The notes under the pieces: generated by a model
Databases searched by the model: none
What the model was told of the DNA's origin: nothing
What the model saw: the letters and a program-made list of their open reading frames with translations, nothing else
Part shown: positions 6,005-10,568 of the stretch, in pieces
Numbering within the stretch: the first letter of the stretch is position 1
Layout of the letters: each line of letters begins with the position of its first letter
Translations under genes and position numbers: made by a program
NCBI GenBank assembly: GCA_051867615.1
Contig: JBJDYU010000045.1
Location: forward strand, 1 to 10,568
Source: RGIG5472 sp051867615
GTDB lineage: Bacteria > Bacillota > Clostridia > Oscillospirales > Oscillospiraceae
Reading direction: 5' to 3'
DNA length: 10,568 nucleotides

Positions 6005-7273
6005 TTAACCGAACAGCGCCATGAGAACGCCGGCGGCGATGGCGGAGCCGATAACGCCCGCCACGTTGGGGCCCATGGCGTGCATGAGCAGGAAGTTGCC
6101 GGGGTTCTCCTTCTGGCCCACCACCTGGGACACACGGGCCGCCATGGGGACGGCGGACACGCCGGCGGAGCCGATGAGGGGATTGATCTTTTCCTTGAGG
6201 AACAGGTTCATGAACTTGGCCAGGAGAACGCCGCCGGCGGTGCCGAAGCCGAAGGCCACCACGCCCATGCACATGATCTTGATGGTCTGCCAGGAAAGGA
6301 AGGTGCTGGCGGTGGCGGTAGCGCCCACGGTGAAGCCCAGGAAGATGGTGACGATACCCATCAGCTCGTTCTGGGCGGTCTTGCTCAGGCGGTCGGTGAC
6401 GCCGGATTCCTTAAAGAGGTTGCCCAGCATCAGGCAGGCGATGAGGGGCGCCGCGGAGGGGACCAGCAGGGCCACGAAGACAGTGACCACGATGGGGAAG
6501 ATGATCTTCTCCCGCTTGGAGACCTCACGCAGCGGGCGCATGACGATCTGCCGCTCCGCCTTGGTGGTGAGGGCCTTCATAATGGGCGGCTGGATGACGG
6601 GCACCAGCGCCATGTAGGAGTAGGCGGCCACCGCAATGGGGCCCAGCAGATGGGGCGCCAGCAGAGTGGTGACGAAGATGGCCGTGGGGCCGTCCGCGCC
6701 GCCGATGATGCCGATGGAGGAGGATTCCTGGGGGGTAAAGCCCATCATCTGGGTGCCCACATAGGTCATGAAAATGCCGAGCTGCGCCGCCGCGCCCAGC
6801 AGCAGGCTCTTGGGGTTGGCGATCAGGGGGCCGAAGTCGGTCATGGCGCCCACGCCCATGAAGATCAGGCAGGGGTAGATGCCGAGCTTCACGCCGAGAT
6901 ACAGGATGTCGAGCAGGCCCGGGGTGACGGTCTGGCCGATGAGCGCGGTGAGCTGAGCGGCCATGGTCTCGGTGACGGCGCCGCCGTCAATGATGTGCTG
7001 CACCATCTCCTGCGTCACCACCGCGCCCTGGAACATATCCCACTGCACATGGCCTCCCGCAAAAAGGACCTCGTGGAACATATCGGCCCCGGGGAGGTTG
7101 GTCATGAGCATACCGAAGGCGATGGGGATCAGCAGCAGCGGCTCAAAGCCCTTTTTGATGGCAAGGAACAGCAGGATAAACGCGATGCCGATCATGATCA
7201 GGCATTTCCAGTTCCCGTCCACGGAGAACTGGTAAAAGCCGGTATCATAGACAAAATTCAAAATAGCTTCCAT
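6005..7273 (-). CDS. oadB: Na+-translocating decarboxylase beta subunit
   Basis: This membrane subunit decarboxylates carboxybiotin and couples the energy to Na+ export. The protein is 422 residues, normal for the family, with multiple transmembrane segments throughout. Key elements are visible: FMGVGAMTDFGPLIANP (138-154), the GGADGPTAIF motif with Asp194 (equivalent to the Na+-site aspartate D203 of Klebsiella OadB), Tyr220 in AAYSYMALVP, Ser373 in GSAGVSAVPMAARVS, and the C-terminal MHAMGPNVAGVIGSAIAAG. The spacing Asp194/Tyr220/Ser373 equals the D203/Y229/S382 spacing I recall from Klebsiella. GGAGGG (complement of 7280-7285) lies 6 nt before the ATG. It sits between the biotin carrier and alpha subunit genes with gaps of about 21-22 nt. 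Beta subunits of glutaconyl- and methylmalonyl-CoA decarboxylases are similar; the OadA-type partner identifies the substrate. Confidence 0.95.
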   Translation of the reverse strand: MEAILNFVYDTGFYQFSVDGNWKCLIMIGIAFILLFLAIKKGFEPLLLIPIAFGMLMTNLPGADMFHEVLFAGGHVQWDMFQGAVVTQEMVQHIIDGGAVTETMAAQLTALIGQTVTPGLLDILYLGVKLGIYPCLIFMGVGAMTDFGPLIANPKSLLLGAAAQLGIFMTYVGTQMMGFTPQESSSIGIIGGADGPTAIFVTTLLAPHLLGPIAVAAYSYMALVPVIQPPIMKALTTKAERQIVMRPLREVSKREKIIFPIVVTVFVALLVPSAAPLIACLMLGNLFKESGVTDRLSKTAQNELMGIVTIFLGFTVGATATASTFLSWQTIKIMCMGVVAFGFGTAGGVLLAKFMNLFLKEKINPLIGSAGVSAVPMAARVSQVVGQKENPGNFLLMHAMGPNVAGVIGSAIAAGVLMALFG

Positions 7274-7295
7274 GGATAGCCCTCCGTCCGCGCGG

Positions 7296-7640
7296 TCACT
7301 TGATCACGCACAGGAGCGTACCGGTCTCCACGCTGGCTCCCTTCGTCACGTTGACGGAGGCCACGACGCCGTCGCAGGGGCTCATGATCTCGTTTTCCAT
7401 CTTCATGGCTTCCAGGACCATCAGCACCTCGCCCTTTTTCACGGAAGCGCCATTGCTGACGTTGACGCTGAGGATGTTGCCGGGCATGGGGGACTTCACC
7501 TGCTCGCCGCCGGCGGGAGCGGCAGCCGCGGGAGCAGCCGCAGGGGCGGCCACAGGAGCTGCAGGGGCGGCAGCGCCGGAGATCTCCTCCACCTCGACCT
7601 CATAGACGGCGCCGTTGACATTGACTCTGTACTTTTTCAT
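7296..7640 (-). CDS. Stand-alone biotin carrier subunit of the decarboxylase
   Basis: A 114-residue biotin carboxyl carrier protein. A short N-terminal strand region (YRVNVNGAVYEVEVEEI, 4-20) leads into a flexible Ala/Pro linker (about 22-44). The biotinyl domain (about 47-114) follows, with PMPGNIL and the EAMKMEN motif, in which Lys80 takes biotin. The swinging biotin carries CO2 from the alpha to the beta subunit. In many decarboxylases this domain is fused to OadA; here OadA lacks it and this protein supplies it, as GcdC/MmdC do in the glutaconyl- and methylmalonyl-CoA enzymes. GAAAGGAA (complement of 7648-7655) lies 7 nt before the ATG. It lies 26 nt after the gamma gene. A biotin ligase must be encoded elsewhere. 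Confidence 0.95.
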   Translation of the reverse strand: MKKYRVNVNGAVYEVEVEEISGAAAPAAPVAAPAAAPAAAAPAGGEQVKSPMPGNILSVNVSNGASVKKGEVLMVLEAMKMENEIMSPCDGVVASVNVTKGASVETGTLLCVIK

Positions 7641-7666
7641 GTTGGTATTCCTTTCTTCTCTACCGC

Positions 7667-7936
7667 TCAGATTTTCTTCATGGACAGGATGCGGATACCG
7701 GAGACGCTGGTCCCCATTTCCTCCGCGATGACGGCGGAGACAGCCGCGATAAGGGCTGCTTTGTCCGCGGGCGCCGTTTCCGCTGCGGGCGCTGCGGCAG
7801 TCTGAGGCGCCGGAGCGTTTCTGCGTTCGCTGCGGATGCAGATGGCGCTCATGGCCGTGGTCAGCAGGATGATGCAGGTCAGACCGAAAAACACGGTGCC
7901 GACGCCCATCAGGCTGACGAACAAACTGCTGTACAT
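7667..7936 (-). CDS. oadG: Decarboxylase gamma subunit (OadG)
   Basis: An 89-residue small membrane protein. One N-terminal transmembrane helix (about 5-29, VSLMGVGTVFFGLTCIILLT) is followed by a short basic stretch (RSERR), an Ala/Pro-rich linker, and a small C-terminal region (AALIAAVSAVIAEEMG) ending ISGIRILSMKK-like. OadG proteins share little sequence, but the FxGLxxV/I-type membrane segment, length, linker and operon position fit. The subunit anchors and stabilises the alpha-beta complex. It is the first gene of the operon, with AAGGAGGAG (complement of 7942-7950) close upstream. The family C-terminus often carries a histidine-rich zinc site, which is absent here. Confidence 0.85.
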   Translation of the reverse strand: MYSSLFVSLMGVGTVFFGLTCIILLTTAMSAICIRSERRNAPAPQTAAAPAAETAPADKAALIAAVSAVIAEEMGTSVSGIRILSMKKI

Positions 7937-7969
7937 GGATGCTCCTCCTTATAATAGTCTAACATAATA

Positions 7970-7998
7970 ATTTTACCAAAGTGAAGAACAGAAATCAA
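7970..7998 (-). promoter_or_regulatory. Promoter of the oxaloacetate decarboxylase operon
   Basis: On the minus strand TTGATT (complement of 7993-7998), 17 nt, and TAAAAT (complement of 7970-7975). The AT-rich stretch upstream of the -35 box (about 8000-8021) could act as an UP element. The leader is short, about 27 nt, with no apparent riboswitch. Confidence 0.75.
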
Positions 7999-8074
7999 TG
8001 TATTAATTTATTATATGTTTTCGAAAAAACTGCTTCGGCATTTTATGACGGAAGCGCAGATTCTCTCCGGCGGA

Positions 8075-8103
8075 TTGCCGAAACGGGCGGAATGTGGTAT
8101 GCT
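8075..8103 (+). promoter_or_regulatory. Candidate sfsA promoter
   Basis: TTGCCG (8075-8080), a 17-nt spacer and TATGCT (8098-8103), each matching 4 of 6 consensus positions. It sits 67 nt before sfsA and diverges from the decarboxylase promoter. Moderate support only. Confidence 0.5.
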
Positions 8104-8169
8104 GACGGTGTTCCGGGCGGCAAAAAAAGGCCGCCTCAGGAAAAAGTGTAACCCGAAAGGAGCGTTGTC

Positions 8170-8850
8170 ATGCGTTACGCGTCCGTGGCGGAGGGGCGCT
8201 TTCTGGCCCGTCCCAACCGTTTCATCGCCCAGGTGGAGCTGAACGGAGAAACGGAGACGGTCCATGTGAAAAACACAGGCCGCTGCCGGGAGCTGCTGGT
8301 GCCGGGCTGCCGGGTGTACTGCGCCCACGAACCCTCGCCCCAGCGCAGGACGGCGTATGACCTGATCGCGGCGGAGAAGGGAGGGCGGCTCATCAATCTG
8401 GACTCTCAGGCGCCGAACCGCCTCTTTGCCGAGTGGGCCGCCGCGGGCGGTTATCTGCCGGAGCCGCTGTCCCTCTGGCCGGAGTATACTTACGGGGATT
8501 CCCGCTTTGATTTCCGCCTGGACCTGCCGGGACGTACCCGGTTGGTGGAGGTGAAGGGCGTGACGCTGGAGAGGAGCGGCCACGCCTCCTTTCCCGACGC
8601 GCCCACGGAGCGGGGACTGAAGCACCTGCGGGGCCTGACGCGGGCGGTGGAGGACGGACTGGAGGCGGCGGTGGTCTTTGTCATCCAGATGGAGGACGTG
8701 CTGGACTTTTCGCCTGCGGACGATATCCATCCCGCTTTCGGCGCGGCGCTGCGGCAGGCCGCGGCGGCGGGCGTGCGGGTGGAGGCCTATGACTGCGTCG
8801 TTCGCCCGGAGGAGCTTTTCATCCGCCGGGCCGTGCCGGTGCGGCTGTGA
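8170..8850 (+). CDS. sfsA: SfsA family protein
   Basis: A 226-residue member of the SfsA (sugar fermentation stimulation) family. Its N-terminal OB-like half includes LARPNRF (12-18) and HVKNTGRCREL (32-42). The C-terminal half is a PD-(D/E)xK nuclease-like fold with Asp114 in SRFDFRL and Glu127-Val-Lys129 in LVEVKGVTLE, followed by FPDAPTERGLKHL (141-153). These are the family's hallmark motifs at normal length. E. coli SfsA was described as a DNA-binding regulator of maltose genes; its true biochemical role is unsettled, and the nuclease-like residues are intact here. AAAGGAG (8156-8162) lies 7 nt before the ATG. It appears to be transcribed alone. A terminator-like hairpin overlaps its 3' end. 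Confidence 0.93.
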   Translation: MRYASVAEGRFLARPNRFIAQVELNGETETVHVKNTGRCRELLVPGCRVYCAHEPSPQRRTAYDLIAAEKGGRLINLDSQAPNRLFAEWAAAGGYLPEPLSLWPEYTYGDSRFDFRLDLPGRTRLVEVKGVTLERSGHASFPDAPTERGLKHLRGLTRAVEDGLEAAVVFVIQMEDVLDFSPADDIHPAFGAALRQAAAAGVRVEAYDCVVRPEELFIRRAVPVRL

Positions 8851-8865
8851 TGTCCCGGCTTTTTT
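8825..8865 (+). terminator. Candidate terminator overlapping the sfsA 3' end
   Basis: GCCGGG (8825-8830) can pair with CCCGGC (8854-8859), immediately followed by TTTTTT (8860-8865). A nested GCCG-GTG-CGGC hairpin (8835-8845) sits within. The outer stem begins inside the sfsA coding sequence. The large enclosed region makes it less certain than the other terminators. Confidence 0.5.
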
Positions 8866-8900
8866 CTTCCGAGTAGCGTAAAAAAGGCTTGCTCTATGTA

Positions 8901-9053
8901 ATGGAACATACCTTTACAGTGATTCGCGCGGAGTTATTGCACGCGCTGCGCCCGGGCATACGGCGGCGAATGCCGCCGGCGTTCCCGGAGAGCCTTTTTG
9001 CCGTACCGTCGGGCTTTTTGTGGAACAGGGAAAAACGACAAATTCCGCCTTGA
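8901..9053 (+). CDS. Possible small ORF, 50 residues (doubtful)
   Basis: An ATG at 8901 opens a 50-codon frame ending at TGA 9051-9053, inside the -35 box of the mntP promoter. The product would start MEHTFTVIRAELLHAL and be basic, with no recognisable domain or membrane segment. The only ribosome-site-like sequence (AAAAAGG, 8881-8887) is too far upstream, at 13 nt. A perfect hairpin (8961-8978) lies within it. Probably not translated; recorded because it is the longest plus-strand reading in this 200-nt gap. Confidence 0.15.
   Translation: MEHTFTVIRAELLHALRPGIRRRMPPAFPESLFAVPSGFLWNREKRQIPP
8961..8978. repeat. GC-rich hairpin in the sfsA-mntP gap
   Basis: CGGCGGC (8961-8967), GAAT loop, GCCGCCG (8972-8978): a perfect 7-bp stem. 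T5 runs occur at 8995-8999 and 9015-9019 but not directly after the stem, so it is not a standard terminator. Apart from this and the doubtful small ORF, I see nothing else in 8866-9049. Confidence 0.5.
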
Positions 9054-9078
9054 CGAAAGCCCGGCGGGCGCATATAAT
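9050..9078 (+). promoter_or_regulatory. Strong promoter of the riboswitch-mntP transcript
   Basis: TTGACG (9050-9055), exactly 17 nt, TATAAT (9073-9078), nearly perfect consensus. Transcription would start near 9085, a dozen nucleotides before the riboswitch aptamer. Confidence 0.9.
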
Positions 9079-9096
9079 AGGTACACTTACATATTC

Positions 9097-9185
9097 CGTG
9101 AGGGAGTAGTGGCGCGGCAACGCGCGGCATGCCAACATACTGGCCGGTCTCCCGGCCTGGTCTGCCTTAATCAACGAGACTCATG
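9097..9185 (+). ncRNA. yybP-ykoY manganese riboswitch aptamer
   Basis: The family's conserved pieces appear in order. Helix P1 is CGTGAG (9097-9102) paired with CTCATG (9180-9185), including one G-U pair. The first loop is GGGAGTAG (9102-9109). A GC-rich hairpin arm spans 9111-9131. The second conserved loop is CCAACATAC (9132-9140), followed by a CCGG/CCGG arm (about 9144-9157) and the GGTCTGCC...AACGAGAC closing segment. The RNA senses Mn2+ through the two loops. Its position before a manganese exporter gene agrees with the known use of this class. The 3' strand of P1 is also part of the terminator at 9182-9218, so ligand-stabilised P1 should prevent termination. Confidence 0.92.
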
Positions 9186-9218
9186 TATGACGCTTCGCCG
9201 CCATACATGGGCTTTTTT
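9182..9218 (+). terminator. Riboswitch-controlled terminator
   Basis: CATGTATG (9182-9189) pairs with CATACATG (9202-9209). The GGC after it leads into TTTTTT (9213-9218). The first four bases of the stem (9182-9185) belong to the 3' strand of aptamer helix P1, so the two structures exclude each other. Low manganese should favour termination, and high manganese readthrough into mntP. Confidence 0.9.
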
Positions 9219-9268
9219 ATTGCCGGAACCGTCTGTCCGCTGATCTGTAACGAAAGAGAGAAGAGCAT

Positions 9269-9844
9269 ATGGGTTTTGTCGAGCTGTTTTTGTTGGGCGT
9301 GGGCCTTTCCATGGACGCCTTCGCCGTGGCGGTCTGCAAGGGACTGTGTATGCGCCGCTTTCAAAAGGGCCAGGCCTTCGTCATCGCGCTGTTTTTCGGC
9401 GTTTTTCAGGCGCTGATGCCCCTCGCGGGCTGGTTTTTGGGCTCCCACTTCGCTTCGTATATCCAGCGCTACGACCATTGGATCGCCTTTGTCCTCCTGC
9501 TCTGGATCGGCGGCAACATGATCCGCGAGAGCCGGGAAAAGGGGGACGAGTGCCAGTCCTGCAGCACGGCGGAGCGGCTGAACTATAAGGAGCTGCTGCT
9601 GATGGCCGTCGCCACCAGCATCGACGCGCTGGCCGTGGGCATCACCTTCGCCTTCCTCTCCGTCTCCATCCTGCCCGCTGTGACCCTCATCGGCGTCACC
9701 ACCTTCCTCATCTCCTTCGCGGGCGTCGCGGTGGGGAACTACTTTGGCAGCAAGTATAAGAGCAAGGCCGAGCTGGCGGGCGGCCTGATCCTCATCGCCA
9801 TCGGCTGCAAGATATTGCTGGAGCATCTGGGCGTCATCGGCTGA
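9269..9844 (+). CDS. mntP: Manganese efflux pump MntP
   Basis: A 191-residue inner-membrane exporter that removes excess Mn2+. Six hydrophobic spans are visible, near 1-24, 36-58, 70-87, 105-128, 133-152 and 170-190. The two internally repeated halves each carry a membrane aspartate: Asp16 in LSMDAFAVA and Asp119 in TSIDALAVG, matching the essential D16 and D118 of E. coli MntP as I recall them. The loop between halves (REKGDECQSCSTAE, about 89-102) contains two cysteines. Length is typical. The upstream leader holds a manganese riboswitch, which fits both identity and control. The ribosome site is weak and purine-rich (GAGAGAAGAG, 9256-9265), unlike the AGGAGG sites of its neighbours. A GNAT gene follows 23 nt after the stop and is probably co-transcribed. 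Confidence 0.95.
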   Translation: MGFVELFLLGVGLSMDAFAVAVCKGLCMRRFQKGQAFVIALFFGVFQALMPLAGWFLGSHFASYIQRYDHWIAFVLLLWIGGNMIRESREKGDECQSCSTAERLNYKELLLMAVATSIDALAVGITFAFLSVSILPAVTLIGVTTFLISFAGVAVGNYFGSKYKSKAELAGGLILIAIGCKILLEHLGVIG

Positions 9845-9867
9845 TGAACGGTTTCGGAGGCAGAACC

Positions 9868-10377
9868 ATGTTGGAGACAGAGCGCCTTGTTCTTGATAAG
9901 GCAAAGTTTTCGGACTGGAAAGCGATGTACCGAAATGTGTGGTCGCGCCCGGAAAGCGCCAGATATATGCTTTGGAAGGTCGCCGCCAGCGAAGAAGAAG
10001 CCAAAGCAAGGATCATGAAAACCATAGCGTTTCAGAAAGAGCATGAGGCCTATCTGGTTTACGAAAAGGCGGGCGGGCAAGCCATCGGATTTGCGGGCGT
10101 AAAACAGACGGCGCCGTATGTATATCAGGAAACAGGGATATGCCTGGGGCCGGATTATGTGGGAAAAGGCTTCGGAAAAGAGATCCTGCAGCGCCTGCTC
10201 CGGCATTGCCGGGAGGAGCATGGCGCGAGGGAGTTTATTTATTCGACAAGGGCGGAAAACGCGGCGTCCAACCACCTGGCGCTTTCGCTGGGCTTTACGC
10301 GCATCGCCTCGGAGCCTAAGACAGACCCCCGGGACGGAGGTAACTACACCTTACTCACATACAGCCTGACACTGTAG
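9868..10377 (+). CDS. GNAT-family N-acetyltransferase (RimJ/RimL-like)
   Basis: A 169-residue acetyltransferase of the RimJ/RimL-like group. The N-terminus LETERLVLDK is the usual opening strand of that group. Motif A is ICLGPDYVGKGFGKEIL (91-107), whose G-K-G-F-G loop binds acetyl-CoA, and motif B is ENAASNHLALSLGF (130-143). I chose ATG 9868 because GGAGG (9856-9860) lies 7 nt upstream and the family start fits; an ATG at 9844, overlapping the mntP stop by 1 nt, would add eight residues (MNGFGGRT) but lacks a good ribosome site. The substrate is unknown and could be a protein N-terminus or a small molecule. Codon use looks more A/T-rich (gaa, aaa, gat) than in mntP, hinting at a different history. 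It probably shares the Mn-controlled transcript. Confidence 0.87.
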   Translation: MLETERLVLDKAKFSDWKAMYRNVWSRPESARYMLWKVAASEEEAKARIMKTIAFQKEHEAYLVYEKAGGQAIGFAGVKQTAPYVYQETGICLGPDYVGKGFGKEILQRLLRHCREEHGAREFIYSTRAENAASNHLALSLGFTRIASEPKTDPRDGGNYTLLTYSLTL

Positions 10378-10425
10378 CGCCGGATCTGCCGGGCTGTGAA
10401 AGCTGCCTTGGGAACGGCTTTCCTG

Positions 10426-10466
10426 ACAGGCGCGTTCTGCGCCTGTGCCGCTTTGCCGCGCGCCTG
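10426..10466. repeat. Alternative-pairing GC-rich repeats
   Basis: ACAGGCGC (10426-10433) pairs with GCGCCTGT (10439-10446) around a GTTCT loop. The same left arm can instead pair with CGCGCCTG (10459-10466), so two hairpins compete. No gene is visible from 10378 to the window end; apart from this and the two structures listed next, I see nothing there. Confidence 0.5.
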
Positions 10467-10483
10467 CTCCGGCCAATGAATTG

Positions 10484-10515
10484 AAAAAGCTCCGTATGCG
10501 GCCATACGGAGCTTT
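10484..10515. terminator. Terminator-like hairpin, longer U-tract on minus strand
   Basis: AAAGCTCCGTATG (10486-10498) and its complement at 10503-10515 form a 13-bp stem with a CGGC loop. TTT closes it on the plus strand and TTTTT on the minus strand. It probably ends the mntP-GNAT transcript and may also serve a minus-strand gene beyond the window. Its build matches the hairpin at 2301-2332. Confidence 0.7.
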
Positions 10516-10530
10516 CATTGGTCACGGAAA

Positions 10531-10549
10531 CCACCGGCTCTGCCGGTGG
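10531..10549. repeat. Short-loop palindrome near the window end
   Basis: CCACCGGC (10531-10538), TCT, GCCGGTGG (10542-10549): a perfect 8-bp stem with a three-base loop. GTAAAAAGCT at 10559-10568 then starts what could be another arm like 2444-2453, cut off by the window edge. Confidence 0.55.
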
Positions 10550-10568
10550 AGGTGTCCCGTAAAAAGCT

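Noticed and set aside
6080..7279. A 399-codon plus-strand frame opposite oadB
   Set aside because: The His/Gly/Asp-rich composition is that of an antisense shadow; oadB on the other strand has all family motifs.
7502..7600. Repetitive GC-rich tract in the biotin carrier gene
   Set aside because: It encodes the ordinary Ala/Pro linker of biotin carrier proteins, not a separate repeat element.
8015..8242. A 75-codon plus-strand frame starting before sfsA
   Set aside because: It spans the sfsA promoter and runs out of frame into sfsA, with no ribosome site and no family resemblance.
9167..10009. A 280-codon minus-strand frame across the riboswitch terminator and mntP
   Set aside because: It runs antisense to mntP and its leader, with no ribosome site or recognisable domain.

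Overview
The window looks like chromosomal DNA from a GC-rich, gut-type anaerobic Firmicute. Oscillospiraceae or a close clostridial relative is the best guess, inferred from the GC-rich coding regions, strong AGGAGG ribosome binding sites, a sodium-pumping oxaloacetate decarboxylase operon, and short-loop hairpin clusters between genes. No rRNA, tRNA, transposase, phage gene or CRISPR array is visible. Eleven protein genes are well supported, and most follow familiar families.

Layout. (1) Positions 1-2332, plus strand: a near-consensus promoter, a hairpin-containing leader, guaB (IMP dehydrogenase of the type found in Tritrichomonas foetus) and a GNAT acetyltransferase 15 nt behind it, ending in strong terminators. 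(2) Positions 2333-2512: a convergent intergenic stretch packed with perfect hairpins, one group forming a three-way junction. (3) Positions 2513-4470, minus strand: a YtrA-type GntR repressor, an ABC ATPase and an ABC-2 permease, overlapping by 4 and 7 nt, with a 34-bp dyad operator sitting on the promoter. (4) Positions 4474-7998, minus strand: a complete Na+-translocating oxaloacetate decarboxylase operon in the order gamma (OadG), separate biotin carrier, beta (OadB), alpha (OadA without its own biotin domain), with a clear promoter and terminator. (5) Positions 8075-8865, plus strand: sfsA. (6) Positions 9050-10377, plus strand: a consensus promoter, a yybP-ykoY manganese riboswitch with a built-in terminator, the manganese exporter gene mntP and a second GNAT gene. 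(7) Positions 10378-10568: another hairpin-rich intergenic stretch, cut by the window edge.

How they work together. The four decarboxylase genes together make one membrane machine: alpha moves CO2 from oxaloacetate to the biotin carrier, and beta decarboxylates carboxybiotin while exporting Na+, with gamma anchoring the complex. The GntR/ABC set is a self-regulated efflux or stress module. mntP appears to be switched on by Mn2+ through its leader RNA. I see no clearly unprecedented multi-gene system. The points most worth a second look are the T. foetus-like IMP dehydrogenase, the riboswitch architecture, the dyad operator and the two structured intergenic regions.
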